Shown here piece by piece: positions 7,493 through 16,423 of a stretch of DNA of 21,094 nt. The notes under the pieces were generated by a model, which searched no databases, was not told the origin of the DNA, and saw only the letters and a list, made by a program, of their open reading frames with translations. Numbering within the stretch: position 1 is the first letter of the stretch; every line of letters starts with the position of its first letter. Source of the stretch: Candidatus Eiseniibacteriota bacterium (GTDB lineage: Bacteria; JAFGKV01); contig JALOPK010000016.1 of assembly GCA_025453925.1 (NCBI GenBank), positions 1 to 21,094 of the forward strand, written 5' to 3'. The translations under genes were made by a program, and so were the position numbers.

Positions 7493-9342
7493 GATCTCCT
7501 CTTCAGGAACCTGTATGCCCTGTAGCCGAGGGTCGCACGAACGCGTTCACCCCATGCCGTCAGCTCGGCCACCTGCTGTTCCCTGGCGGCAAGTGCGGCG
7601 CTGAGCCGCTCGATCTCACGCCGCAGCCCGGTCGCCTGGCCCTGAGTCTCGAGCAGCTCCCGCTGGCTCTCCGCCGTCTTGGCCTCGAGCTCGGCAATCC
7701 GTGCGTCGCGCTTGCGCACGATGCCTTCCCAGTACCGGAGCTGTTTGGCGACCTCATCCAGCAGCTCCCGCTGCTGCTGGATCTGCTGGTCGAGGCCCTC
7801 CCTGAGTCTGGTGAAATCCAGGTCCTGCGTCGTCAGACGTTCCTGAATCTTGGCCGCATTCTCCTTCCAGTGGTCACGGTCAATGATCAGCTTGGAGATC
7901 TCCCCCTCCAGATGGGCGATTCGCTGCTGCTCCTCGACGACGTGGGCGCGCACTCCCTCGGTCTCCTGCCGTGCGAGATCCGTCTCGTGGCGTGCACCAT
8001 CCACGGCGTCCTTCAGATGGCCGATGGTCGAGTCCAGATTCTGCACGTGGTCTTGGGTAAGCCGCAGTTCGCGTCGGACTCGATCCTCGCGGGCCTCCAG
8101 GAGTCCCAGCCCGCCCCGCCAGTCGGGCGCACGCCGGGGCCTGCGCGCCCACTGCGCAACTGAGTGGATTGTCCCATCGGCAGTGAGACGAGTGGAGGCG
8201 AACTGGTGTGCACGCGCGCTGATTGCCTTCAACCCCTCACGATTAGCAGCCGCCCACAGAAGGTGCGTCGCCAGCGCTTCGCCGTCCCCCGGGGTGAATC
8301 CCATCGCGGCCTTGGAGCGTTCCAGGTCGCGGCTCAACTCACAGAGACGGGAGGTGACGATCGGGACATGGCAGGCGATCCACTCCATGAACCGGGTCTT
8401 GGTTCCGAGCCGAACCTCGAGAAGACTCCTGTCCGAGTTCACGGCAACGTCCGCCAGGGCGTAGTAGTCGGGCAGACTCTGGTAGGGAATCCAGCCGGCC
8501 AGGTGGTAACGGCTCTTGAATGTGGATCGGTCGATCAGAGTGGCGAAATGGCCGTAGGTTGACGAATCCTGCTCGCCCAGGTCTCCTCCCGTCGCGACGA
8601 AGTGGATGTTCTCATTGTGGCCCATGGCCTTCTCTACTCCGAGGAACAGAGTGTCCACGTCGCACCAGGTGTTGAACCCGCCCGACCACAGCACGACGAA
8701 GGCATCCTCGGGCACCAGTGTGCCACGTAGCGGGGTTGCCTCCCTCCTGGAAAGCGAGGGATCCAGGGCGCAGGGGATGGTGTGCACCATGCGATAGTAT
8801 GCGGTGCGACGGCTCATGCGGCCTGCCAGGGAGAGTTGGCCCTCCATGGCGTGGGATTGCGCTTTGCTCACCGCCGAAAACCGATCTCCGCGCTGGAGTA
8901 CGGGCATCAGCATGTCGTAGTAGAGCTGCATCACGTCATCATTGCCCGTCAGCGCCGCCTTGGCCTGTCCTTCCGCCAGCGGTTCGCCAAAGAGGTCCAT
9001 CCATACGGGCATGTCACCGGCGATCTGCGCGGCCCGGAACGAGGGGAGAAAGGTCACGGCGACCAGACACCGGGGGACCCACTGCCCAAGTACATCGCGA
9101 AGGGTGTCGCCCGTCATGAACTCCTCGTCGTTGAGGGCGCGGTAGTGGGCGATGGCCAGGCCGGGCGGTGGCGGCGCGTCCGGCGCGGCGCCGGCGTCGC
9201 CGTAAGTGCGCACCACCAGCGATACATCGTGTCCCCCGGCGGCGAGACCTCGAACGAACTGCGCGGTCCGGATGCCTGGCGCATGCGTCCTGTCTGACTC
9301 CTGGCCTGGCAGGGGTCCCATTCCGAGCACGGTAACGTTCAC
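7489..9342 (-). CDS. GT4-like glycosyltransferase with long C-terminal coiled coil
   Basis: A 617-aa protein. Residues 1-400 are a GT-B/GT4-like glycosyltransferase: [13 protein letters not shown] at the start, HAPGIRTAQFVRGLAAGGHDV (20-40), FVVLWSGGFN (215-224) at the start of the second Rossmann half, and LEVRLGTKTRFMEWIACHVPIV (308-329) in the donor-binding region. Residues 415-600 are rich in Glu, Gln, Arg and Leu in heptad-like spacing and should form a long coiled coil, ending in a basic tail (YRAYRFLKRRS) that could bind membrane. The start is GTG at 9342: AGGAGG lies 7 bases upstream and the codon overlaps the previous stop as GTGA. The 46-codon extension to 9480 lies in the upstream gene and is Cys/Pro-rich, so it was rejected. 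The coiled coil may scaffold the neighbouring transferases (inference). Confidence 0.85.
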   Translation of the reverse strand: MNVTVLGMGPLPGQESDRTHAPGIRTAQFVRGLAAGGHDVSLVVRTYGDAGAAPDAPPPPGLAIAHYRALNDEEFMTGDTLRDVLGQWVPRCLVAVTFLPSFRAAQIAGDMPVWMDLFGEPLAEGQAKAALTGNDDVMQLYYDMLMPVLQRGDRFSAVSKAQSHAMEGQLSLAGRMSRRTAYYRMVHTIPCALDPSLSRREATPLRGTLVPEDAFVVLWSGGFNTWCDVDTLFLGVEKAMGHNENIHFVATGGDLGEQDSSTYGHFATLIDRSTFKSRYHLAGWIPYQSLPDYYALADVAVNSDRSLLEVRLGTKTRFMEWIACHVPIVTSRLCELSRDLERSKAAMGFTPGDGEALATHLLWAAANREGLKAISARAHQFASTRLTADGTIHSVAQWARRPRRAPDWRGGLGLLEAREDRVRRELRLTQDHVQNLDSTIGHLKDAVDGARHETDLARQETEGVRAHVVEEQQRIAHLEGEISKLIIDRDHWKENAAKIQERLTTQDLDFTRLREGLDQQIQQQRELLDEVAKQLRYWEGIVRKRDARIAELEAKTAESQRELLETQGQATGLRREIERLSAALAAREQQVAELTAWGERVRATLGYRAYRFLKRRS

Positions 9343-10283
9343 GGCGCAACCTCCTGGGGAACGAACAATGGCGGCCGTCTCCTTCGCTCGAGTACCCATC
9401 TGGGCAACTCGGGAACAAGGGCCGCATACGCACGGCCTACACCCTGGCGGGCCGCTGAGGACAGAGAAGAGCGCAGCCACGCGCGCTCCGAAGGCAAGAA
9501 GCGAGTCCGCAGGGCATCGAGGGTGTAGTGTTTCATCACGAACCTGAGCCTGTTCCGGTGGTACGAGAAGTGGTACCTCGGGCTATCCTTTCCCGTCGTC
9601 ACCGCCTCGAAGTGCCGGGCGGTGACCGAGAGTGCGACCAGCGACGGGATGCCGATCGCACGGGCGCGGATGCAGAAATCCGTCTCCTCAAAGTAGGCGG
9701 GGGCGAAGCGGACGTCAAAGCCGTCGAGCCGGTCGAACACCGGCGTGGGGACCACGAAGAGGGCCCCGGCGACGTAATCAGAGGTGACGAAACCCCGGGC
9801 TGGGAGCTCGTGCGCCTGGATTCCGCGATGGGGATGTTGGGTCAGCGCGTTGGGCAGCACGACCCCCCCGGCGTGCTGTATCGTGGTCTGCTCCGGTTCG
9901 AACAACAGCGCGCCGAGGATCGCATTGGGATGGATCCGAGCGCTCTCTCGGAGGCGGTCCAGGGCGTCCGGCGAGAGAAGGAGATCCTGGTTGAGAAAGA
10001 CGATCAGGTCAGCGGCCGCATCCGCCGCGCCGAGATTGCAGGCTCCCGCGAAGCCCAAAGCGCGCTGCCGGGCGATGACGGGCACGGCATCGCCGAAACG
10101 ATAGCCGATCGCCGCGGTCGTCCCGTCCCATGAACCGTTGTCCACCACCACGAGCCGGTCCCGGGCCCGGAGCTGCGGCAGGGTGCGATCGAGACACGCC
10201 AGTGTGAGTTCGCCACCATTGTGGGACGGGACTACGACCAGCAGGCTGGGGCGCGGGGCGGGGCGCGAATGGGGTGTGCTCAT
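9339..10283 (-). CDS. GT2 family glycosyltransferase
   Basis: A 314-aa GT2 transferase. Visible are [11 protein letters not shown] (14-24), [12 protein letters not shown] (45-56), GFAGACNLG (77-85), the DXD-like FLNQD (96-100; Asn-Gln-Asp instead of Asn-Asn-Asp) and [14 protein letters not shown] (198-211), in the pattern of rhamnosyltransferase-like enzymes. The C-terminal part is basic (LERRRRPP). It is more diverged from the two downstream GT2 domains than they are from each other. ATG at 10283 overlaps the kinase stop as ATGA, so it is probably translated by coupling to the kinase gene, and its own stop overlaps the next GTG. Substrates are unknown. Confidence 0.9.
   Translation of the reverse strand: MSTPHSRPAPRPSLLVVVPSHNGGELTLACLDRTLPQLRARDRLVVVDNGSWDGTTAAIGYRFGDAVPVIARQRALGFAGACNLGAADAAADLIVFLNQDLLLSPDALDRLRESARIHPNAILGALLFEPEQTTIQHAGGVVLPNALTQHPHRGIQAHELPARGFVTSDYVAGALFVVPTPVFDRLDGFDVRFAPAYFEETDFCIRARAIGIPSLVALSVTARHFEAVTTGKDSPRYHFSYHRNRLRFVMKHYTLDALRTRFLPSERAWLRSSLSSAARQGVGRAYAALVPELPRWVLERRRRPPLFVPQEVAP
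9350..9355 (-). promoter_or_regulatory. Ribosome-binding site deciding the GTG start at 9342
   Basis: Minus strand reads AGGAGG, then 7 bases, then GTG. It lies inside the last codons of the upstream GT2 gene and settles the start of the coiled-coil glycosyltransferase against a longer open frame. Confidence 0.8.
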
Positions 10284-13200
10284 GCGGCATCGTCATCACG
10301 GAAACAGATCCGAAACCCGACCCACTGGCCGCACCATTCCTCAGGAAGCGCCTGCCGCGCCGCGGCGCGGCACTGGTCTGCGCTGGCGATCCACGAACCC
10401 CCTCGAACCACCCGAAGGCCGAGGAGACCTGCCTCGAGATCGCTGCACCACTCCGCGACTCCTCCCGCCAGATCGTGGATTCCAAATGGTGACACATCGT
10501 CCCGGAACACACCGACTGGCTCAAGGCCCGGAGGCCCGGGGCGGGAGTCGCGCATCTTGCATCGGCGGGGGTCGAACACCTCACCCCAGGGGTACGCGCG
10601 GCCCTGGCTCGCCCGCGCAGCCTTCTCCCATTCGGCTTCGGAGGGAAGCCTGAAGTGGCGATGCTCTTGAGCACCCAGCCACGTGCAGTACTGTGACGCG
10701 GCCTCCCAGCTCACGCCCACGGCGGGTATCTCCAGTTCGAACATGCCACGGTACCGGATGGTCGAATCGAGGCGGAGTCGCCCGGGGACCGGGAGGTAGC
10801 GCCCCTCCGTCGTACGCAGGGCCAATGCCTGGCCATCCTCGCCGCGCGGCAGCAGCCGCTCATCGAGCGGGTGGGGGAGGGAGTCCAGGAAATCACAGTA
10901 CTGACGGAAGGTGACAGGGAAACGGGCCATGAAGTAGTCACCCAGGAGCATGTCCCGCTCGAACCCGGCGCCGGGTGCCCGGGGATCACCGCCGAAGCGG
11001 AAGCTGCCGCCGGGAACGTGAACCATCTCTTCGCCCAGCCACGCCTGTCGGAACAGCTTAACGAATATCCGTTCCTCGCGCCCACAGACAAGATTGAGGG
11101 CCAGAGTCGAGACGGCATACCCCTGGGCCCGGATTTCGGCGAGCCACGGCCCGCTCTCGAGGCCTTCGAGGGTTCGGGGGGTCGACACCATGAGGGGTTC
11201 CCCGTGTCGCAGCATGACGCCCTCTTGATCGAGAAGACGCCACATGCATACCGATCCCCGGGGCTCGCTGTCGATGATCAGCGCGGCCCCCCTGCTCAGC
11301 CGCTCACGGAAGTCCTTGCCTCCGAAGAGGATGGCAAGATCCCTGTGGTGGCGGGCGCCAGCCCACTGCGCCCGCTCTTCCGCTCCTGACATGGCCATCC
11401 AGTGCAGCGAGGCCAGAGAGGATCGGGCCCGGGCATTGGAGGGATCCTTCACCAGGAGCCGGTGGCACGCCAACGCGGCCCGATCCCATGCCTGCACTTT
11501 CTGCGCGTTCAGCAGCGCCGCTTCCGCGGTGAGCTCATTGGCGCGAACGTACCCTTGCTCGGTTGACAAGGCAACGACCCCGGGCAGATCCCGGAGTGCA
11601 TCCCCTGCGGAATCAAGGCGCTCCACGGCACGGATGTAGGCCTGGCAGTCCTGCGCCACGCTTTGTTCCTCGGCACGGAGATGGGCGGTCTGGGCGGCCA
11701 GAAAGGCACGCTCCCGTTCGTCGAGCATACCGCTTTGCTCGAGGTCGCGCAGCAGTGCCAATCGTGGCCCCTCGATTCGGCTCTCGAACGTACGGGACAG
11801 GGCGATCTCGAGGCTGAGCGACTGCCGTAGGGCTCGCGCCTCCAGGAACTCGGGACCGAACAGCTCCAGGATCGGTGTTGCGAAGCATCGGGGGATCTCC
11901 AGCCCGGCGTGTCCGTCGATCCACACACCGCGAAGGAGACGCACCGCCACCAGTTTGCGGGCCAGCGCGATCGTCTCGTCGGCGGGAAGGCCGACGGTGG
12001 GGGCAACCTCGCTCATCGTCGCGCGCCCTCTCCCTGTCGCCAGCGCGGCGATGATGAGACGGGCCGGCCCCTGCCACCGCAGTGCAATGGCGCCAAGGGC
12101 ATCCCGTAGATGCGCCTTCCGCAGGGCGTCGAGACTCCAGGCCGAAGTATCCCGCCCCCGCTCGATCCACCGGAACGCCAGTTGGAGTTCGAATGGCAAC
12201 CAGCCGTCCTCGAAGAGCTCCGACGTGATCCGGCTGGCCAGTTCGGCGGCTACGCCTGCGCGCCCAAGGAGAGCAATCACCAGTTCAGGCTCGCTCGGAG
12301 GGAGTGCCAGGAGTGCCGGTGCCAGCCCCGCCCTCTGCGCGTCGGCCATGGCGTCGGCGCCGTGGGCGGTCTGGGTGACCAACACGAGCCGGCCGGATCG
12401 GCCGCGGGTCGCTAACTCATGGATTACCTCTCCGCACGCGTCATCCGCCCACGGCCAGCCCGGCGGACACGGCCAATGACGATGATCGTCCACGGCAACC
12501 ACCGTCCGCCCCAAGGACACGGCGGACTCGAGGGCTTCGCGCAGCCTCCCCGACGGCAGTGGCCGGGGGAGGTAGACGGTGCGCCATCCCAGGTCAGTGA
12601 TCGCGGGCAGCACACCGGCCGTGAGCAGGGAAGTACGGCCGGACGCATCGGGGCCATTGAGCAGGGTGAGCGGGCTCTCAAGCACCACACGAACGAGATC
12701 CCCTAAGACCCGGGACAAGGAGCGGAACTTGTCTTCGGATCCCGGTGTGTAGGGTCCCCCGCCCGGAGCGGGTGCGGGGGTGGCGTCAGATCGGGGACCC
12801 ATGGCGACCAAAGCGGCCTGGAAGTCCACCAAAGTCAGCGGCAACGTCGAGACCAGCGGCGGGATATCCCGCAGCGTGGTCCACCCGAGGTCGCGCTCGG
12901 GCACGATCGCCCTCAACGCGGCGGGACCCCGGCCGTCATCAGGGTGCACGCCCACGGACACGATCTCGCGCATTCCCCCCTCGCTCATGACGGCTCCCAG
13001 GTCCTCAGGAGAGGAGTACATCATAACGGTGTGCGCACGCTCGTGAACGGGTCCGCCGTCGCCGGCATCATGCGCGCTCACGAAATCCTGGGCCGTCTGA
13101 TCGTCGCGGTGAACGAGCACCAGCGGCCGCTGGGCGAGAAGAAGCCGGGAGAGGTCGGGATTGCGCCCGGGTTCGCGCACCAGGACGGCGGAACTTCGGC

Positions 13201-14080
13201 TCCAGAGGCTGGCGAGAAGGGCCTTGGCCTGGTCGATCCGCATCTGACGCCCGGCCGAACTCGCGACGTCACGGATGGCCCGGAACGTGCGCGGCCGCCC
13301 CTCCGGATCGGGCTCAAGCATTGAGTCCACCAGCGCTCCCACGCGAGGGTCGACGTCCGGTCGGACCGCAGCCACCTTTTGGATCGGCTGAAGCGAGAGC
13401 GGCAGCTCCTCCTCGCCGCACTTCTCGTGGCACAGGAGCCCGGTGAGAAGTTCGTACAAGGTCGCACCCAGGGAGAATACCTCGCTGGAGATCGTCAGGG
13501 GCCCTCCCGCGAGGACCTCGGGCGCCATGTAGGCGGGAGTGCCCGCCAAGGGGATATCTGCGCGGCTGAGAAGCATAGCCGTCCCAAAGTCCACCAGAGC
13601 CAGCGTTCCGTCCCCCCGCACCATGAAGTTGGACGGCTTGAGGTCGCCATGGAGCATACCCTTGGCGGTCGCGGCTTCCAGGGCAGGACACACTGCGTCC
13701 AGGAGATAGAGCGCCTGGAAGACCGAGCATGGCCCCCTGGCAGCAAGATCATCGGCCAGCGTTGGCCCTTCCACCAACTCCATGACAAGATAGGGTAACC
13801 CTCGCTCCCACCCCAGGTCATGGATTCGCGCAATCGCGGGGTGCACGAGGGCACGGCCGAACCGTGCTTCCCATGCGGCTTGATCCGGGTCGATTGCGCC
13901 GCCGAGGAACTTGAGCGCAACGGATAAGTCGAGTTTGATGTCGTGAGCCTGGAAAACGGTTCCGTAGCCGCCCTTCCCCAGTTGCGACACGATGCGGTAC
14001 CGCGTGCCGACGGTCTCCCCCGGACGGGGAAGCCGCGCAGCGGCGACGGGGACCGTCTGAGTGGAGCGAACGCGCTTCAC
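10280..14080 (-). CDS. Ser/Thr kinase - STAND-like - PEGA-like - FGE-like multidomain protein
   Basis: A 1266-aa signalling protein. The kinase domain (about 28-270) has the glycine loop GKGGYGTV (35-42), Lys57, a catalytic loop HGDLKPSN (144-151; Gly in place of the Arg of HRD), DFG (164-166) and APE (186-188), so it is probably active. Residues 450-640 resemble a STAND-type NTPase: [19 protein letters not shown] at 476-494 looks like its P-loop, but the Lys is Arg482, and VVAVDD (527-532) stands for Walker B. A helical region (about 740-920) follows, then a PEGA-like segment (933-1008). An FGE/SUMF1-like domain (1018-1260) contains [20 protein letters not shown] and RGGSW; only Cys1237 of the FGE catalytic Cys pair is present (Ala1232 replaces the other). 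No membrane helix is evident. The start is GTG with AGGAG 9 bases upstream. It leads the glycosyltransferase operon, so it may regulate glycan assembly. Confidence 0.88.
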   Translation of the reverse strand: MKRVRSTQTVPVAAARLPRPGETVGTRYRIVSQLGKGGYGTVFQAHDIKLDLSVALKFLGGAIDPDQAAWEARFGRALVHPAIARIHDLGWERGLPYLVMELVEGPTLADDLAARGPCSVFQALYLLDAVCPALEAATAKGMLHGDLKPSNFMVRGDGTLALVDFGTAMLLSRADIPLAGTPAYMAPEVLAGGPLTISSEVFSLGATLYELLTGLLCHEKCGEEELPLSLQPIQKVAAVRPDVDPRVGALVDSMLEPDPEGRPRTFRAIRDVASSAGRQMRIDQAKALLASLWSRSSAVLVREPGRNPDLSRLLLAQRPLVLVHRDDQTAQDFVSAHDAGDGGPVHERAHTVMMYSSPEDLGAVMSEGGMREIVSVGVHPDDGRGPAALRAIVPERDLGWTTLRDIPPLVSTLPLTLVDFQAALVAMGPRSDATPAPAPGGGPYTPGSEDKFRSLSRVLGDLVRVVLESPLTLLNGPDASGRTSLLTAGVLPAITDLGWRTVYLPRPLPSGRLREALESAVSLGRTVVAVDDHRHWPCPPGWPWADDACGEVIHELATRGRSGRLVLVTQTAHGADAMADAQRAGLAPALLALPPSEPELVIALLGRAGVAAELASRITSELFEDGWLPFELQLAFRWIERGRDTSAWSLDALRKAHLRDALGAIALRWQGPARLIIAALATGRGRATMSEVAPTVGLPADETIALARKLVAVRLLRGVWIDGHAGLEIPRCFATPILELFGPEFLEARALRQSLSLEIALSRTFESRIEGPRLALLRDLEQSGMLDERERAFLAAQTAHLRAEEQSVAQDCQAYIRAVERLDSAGDALRDLPGVVALSTEQGYVRANELTAEAALLNAQKVQAWDRAALACHRLLVKDPSNARARSSLASLHWMAMSGAEERAQWAGARHHRDLAILFGGKDFRERLSRGAALIIDSEPRGSVCMWRLLDQEGVMLRHGEPLMVSTPRTLEGLESGPWLAEIRAQGYAVSTLALNLVCGREERIFVKLFRQAWLGEEMVHVPGGSFRFGGDPRAPGAGFERDMLLGDYFMARFPVTFRQYCDFLDSLPHPLDERLLPRGEDGQALALRTTEGRYLPVPGRLRLDSTIRYRGMFELEIPAVGVSWEAASQYCTWLGAQEHRHFRLPSEAEWEKAARASQGRAYPWGEVFDPRRCKMRDSRPGPPGLEPVGVFRDDVSPFGIHDLAGGVAEWCSDLEAGLLGLRVVRGGSWIASADQCRAAARQALPEEWCGQWVGFRICFRDDDAA

Positions 14081-14190
14081 CGCGGGTCGCTCCTCTCCGG
14101 CCGGCTCACGACGCCTTCCGACCGGCCTCCCTCATCGCGAGCTCGATCTCGACTGGCCGCACTGCTGGCACTCCCCGCCGCGGATCGAAC

Positions 14191-14210
14191 GGGCGCGGCT
14201 TCCCGCGCCC
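14191..14210 (-). terminator. GC hairpin between the two leftward operons (terminator-like, no U tract)
   Basis: A perfect 8-bp stem (14191-14198 with 14203-14210) and a 4-base loop lie 42 bases past the UPF0173 stop, in the 171-base gap before the kinase gene. On the transcribed (minus) strand it reads GGGCGCGG, loop GAAG, CCGCGCCC. It lacks a following U run, so it is not a canonical intrinsic terminator; it may protect the 3' end, attenuate, or be incidental to high GC. I see no convincing promoter or other gene in the gap. Confidence 0.4.
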
Positions 14211-14251
14211 AGCGGCGGCGGTCGGTCGCGCAAGAAACGGGGTTCCCGCGC

Positions 14252-14944
14252 TCAGCCGAGGGTGTGGCTCTGGCCTGGGGCGAGCAGCACGGGAGTCGCA
14301 AGGTTGGCACGAACCACTTCGTCCACCCAGGGTGCGATGTCCTGGGTAATCGCGTCGAAAGTATTGAAATGAATGGGTATGACCACATTCGGCCGAAGGA
14401 GCTTGAGCGCCCTCAGGGCATCGCGCGGCCCCATGGTGAAGCGATCGCCGATGGGCAGGATCGCGACATCGAGGCCCTCATCTCCGATGAGCGCCATGTC
14501 GCCGAACAGGCCCGTGTCTCCCGCGTGGTAGACGGTGGCGTTGGGGAGACGCAGGAGCAACCCCGCGGGGTTCCCGCCATACGAACCGTCGGGAAGGGAC
14601 GATCCATGAAGCGCCAGGGTGAGCTTGAGTGAACCCCATGGATAGCGCACCTCGCCGCCGAGATGCTGCGGACTCACGTTCTTGATCCCATGGTGCGATG
14701 AAAGGTAGGTCACGATTTCGTAGTTGGCGATCACCGTGGCACCCGTCCGGTGCGCAATCGCCGGTGTGTCCCCCAAGTGGTCCCCATGGCCATGAGTAAG
14801 GAGAATGTAGTCGGCGCCGACCTCATCGGCGCGAATGGTCGCTTGGGGGTTGCCGGTCAGAAACGGATCGATGAGCAGCCGGTGCGAATCCGTCTGAATG
14901 AGAAACGCAGCATGGCCAAGCCAGGTCAGTTGAGTGGGCATCAT
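14252..14944 (-). CDS. UPF0173-family metal-dependent hydrolase (MBL fold)
   Basis: A 230-aa cytoplasmic metallo-beta-lactamase-fold hydrolase of the UPF0173 type, close to the family's usual length. Metal ligands are visible: the HGHGDH motif (51-56), His113, Asp143 in YHAGDTG (139-145) and His192 in IPIHFNTF (189-196). The N-terminus LTWLGHAAFLI and IDPFLTGNP (25-33) are typical of the family. The true substrate of UPF0173 proteins is not established. It follows the last membrane gene by 13 bases and is probably the distal gene of that operon. Two adjacent ATG codons (14944, 14941) follow a G-rich ribosome-binding site; either may be used. Confidence 0.9.
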   Translation of the reverse strand: MMPTQLTWLGHAAFLIQTDSHRLLIDPFLTGNPQATIRADEVGADYILLTHGHGDHLGDTPAIAHRTGATVIANYEIVTYLSSHHGIKNVSPQHLGGEVRYPWGSLKLTLALHGSSLPDGSYGGNPAGLLLRLPNATVYHAGDTGLFGDMALIGDEGLDVAILPIGDRFTMGPRDALRALKLLRPNVVIPIHFNTFDAITQDIAPWVDEVVRANLATPVLLAPGQSHTLG

Positions 14945-14957
14945 CCCCCCTCAGTGT

Positions 14958-15584
14958 CTAGAGGAACCCTAGCCAATCTCCCAGCAGGAACTGGAACCTG
15001 CCGATCAAGAGCGTAATACGGCTCATGACCGTGTAGCCGAAGGATGCGCCGAACCCGATCATCAAGGTGACGATCCCGATCTTGGAGGCGGCGCCCAGCG
15101 GCCCACGATGTTCGGCGGAGAAGAAGAAGTAGAGCAAGACGGTGATGACACCGACGAAAAGCAGGAAGGACGAGACGCCGGCGCCGAGGGACCCCTGATC
15201 GAAAACGTTGATCATGGTGACCTGCATTTGCTTGATCACACGGGCCTGGATGGTGGAAGGCACGCTGTACCCCGCGCCCGCGGCAACGTAGAACGCCACC
15301 GGATACCGGCTGAGCCAGGACCTCTTGGGGAACAGCCGCGCGAACGCCATGAGGCCGAGCACGGCACAGCCTGCGAACAGGAGGTTCCCCTGTTTCACCA
15401 ACGGAACGTAGAGCTTCTTGAAGATCGCGGAGTAGGCATACTGGACCAGATAGTAGCCGGCCGATACCCCGACGAGCATATGCTCCATCACCTTGAACAT
15501 CGGGTTATCCTTCCAGAGGAAGGAGAACCCTGCCAAGGTCAGGATGGCGGCGAGCCAAACGCCGGGCTCAGGCGACAGGTGCAT
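14958..15584 (-). CDS. Six-helix membrane protein B' of the A-B-A'-B' cassette
   Basis: A 208-aa integral membrane protein I do not recognise from a named family. Hydrophobic segments are near 8-24, 34-54, 66-84, 94-112, 137-156 and 167-190. The C-terminus has IGFG (176-179), a polar-hydrophobic stretch, then IGRFQFLLG (194-202). The B protein encoded upstream has IGVG (184-187) followed by IGIEQSYLG (199-207), so both share the pattern IGxG ... IGxxQxxLG, at similar distance from the end and in proteins of almost equal length. ATG at 15584 is preferred to the longer frame because GGGAGG lies 4 bases upstream. It overlaps the end of the A' gene by 17 bases, suggesting coupling of A' and B'. 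Confidence 0.75.
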   Translation of the reverse strand: MHLSPEPGVWLAAILTLAGFSFLWKDNPMFKVMEHMLVGVSAGYYLVQYAYSAIFKKLYVPLVKQGNLLFAGCAVLGLMAFARLFPKRSWLSRYPVAFYVAAGAGYSVPSTIQARVIKQMQVTMINVFDQGSLGAGVSSFLLFVGVITVLLYFFFSAEHRGPLGAASKIGIVTLMIGFGASFGYTVMSRITLLIGRFQFLLGDWLGFL

Positions 15585-16419
15585 GGTTCCTCCCGGTCGA
15601 GGCGCCGGCCCTGCCGCGCCATTTGGTTGCTGCATACCCGATATTGCCGAGGACCACCATCATCACGATGAAGAGGTGCGAGATCGTCTGGGCGTCCATG
15701 CCGCGGATGCCGTCGCCGGGGGTCTGGATGAGGGTCTCATACTCCGCGGCGCCCTTGAGGCCGCCCAGAAACCCCACCAACTGGCCGGAGTCATGGTAGG
15801 GGTAGAGCCGCACAGCTTCCACCGCGGTAGCGCCCACGGCCACGGCGGCCCCGTACCGGTCGTGGGCATATTGGGCCCACAACTGCGGCATCGCGGTGGA
15901 CGACAGGCAGATGACCAGTCCCATGTTACGGTAGCTCTTGACGCCTCGCATCATGGGGAACGAGTCCAGCGCGGTGCCGTACTGATCGGTGGGGAACACC
16001 ATGGCCACGTCCTCGCCCATGCGGAGCATGGCGGCGGTGCCATCCGGGATGTAGCCGAGGAAAAGCCAGTTGCGGCCATACTCCATCCCCGCAATGGCGG
16101 CCTCCTGACGGAGCAGGTTCTCCGCCAGACCCACGCCTCCGGGGAGAAGGGTCATTCCCATGACGCGGGCGCGGCGCTGGAAGAGGTGCTTGAGGAACGC
16201 CGCCGCCATCGGATCGAGTTCGGCAATGGTCGCGGGCTCGTAGTCGAAGCTCATCAGAACGGCGCTGCTCTCCGGCATCTGCTCTATGAAACGGTGAATG
16301 TCGCGGACCTGGGATGTCACCTCGGTGCTGAACCCTATCGGCCACAGCAGGGGAATCACGATGGAGAAGGCGACTCCCCAGTAGATGATGGTGCGATCCA
16401 GCCCCTTCATGCCCGCCAC
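15568..16419 (-). CDS. Membrane-anchored alpha/beta protein A' of the A-B-A'-B' cassette
   Basis: A 283-aa protein of unknown function with an N-terminal membrane helix (11-30) and a C-terminal one (246-264) flanking a roughly 210-aa soluble domain. The domain follows a strand-helix rhythm and parallels the A protein at three points. ATIA and the helix after it (63-110) match A 187-235. GAAVAVGA...LYPYHDSGQLVG (190-217) matches GAIQIAGT...LPFFITSC-type sequence in A (291-320). The DAQ-plus-helix end (242-262) matches KAQ-plus-helix in A (338-358). It lacks the N-terminal beta domain of A. The start is GTG at 16419 with GGGGGAG 7 bases upstream and 4 bases after the B stop; ATG at 16410 is an alternative. 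The side of the membrane on which the soluble domain lies is not clear. Confidence 0.72.
   Translation of the reverse strand: MAGMKGLDRTIIYWGVAFSIVIPLLWPIGFSTEVTSQVRDIHRFIEQMPESSAVLMSFDYEPATIAELDPMAAAFLKHLFQRRARVMGMTLLPGGVGLAENLLRQEAAIAGMEYGRNWLFLGYIPDGTAAMLRMGEDVAMVFPTDQYGTALDSFPMMRGVKSYRNMGLVICLSSTAMPQLWAQYAHDRYGAAVAVGATAVEAVRLYPYHDSGQLVGFLGGLKGAAEYETLIQTPGDGIRGMDAQTISHLFIVMMVVLGNIGYAATKWRGRAGASTGRNHAPVA
15589..15594 (-). promoter_or_regulatory. Ribosome-binding site deciding the start at 15584
   Basis: Minus strand GGGAGG with 4 bases to ATG, located within the end of the A' gene. It supports a 208-aa B' product rather than the 17-codon longer frame. Confidence 0.75.
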
Positions 16420-16423
16420 GACG

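Noticed and set aside
10280-11080. C-terminal domain of the kinase as a true sulfatase activator for the neighbouring sulfatase-fold enzyme
   Set aside because: The FGE Cys pair is incomplete and the sulfatase-fold protein has Thr at the modification site, so no activation chemistry is expected.
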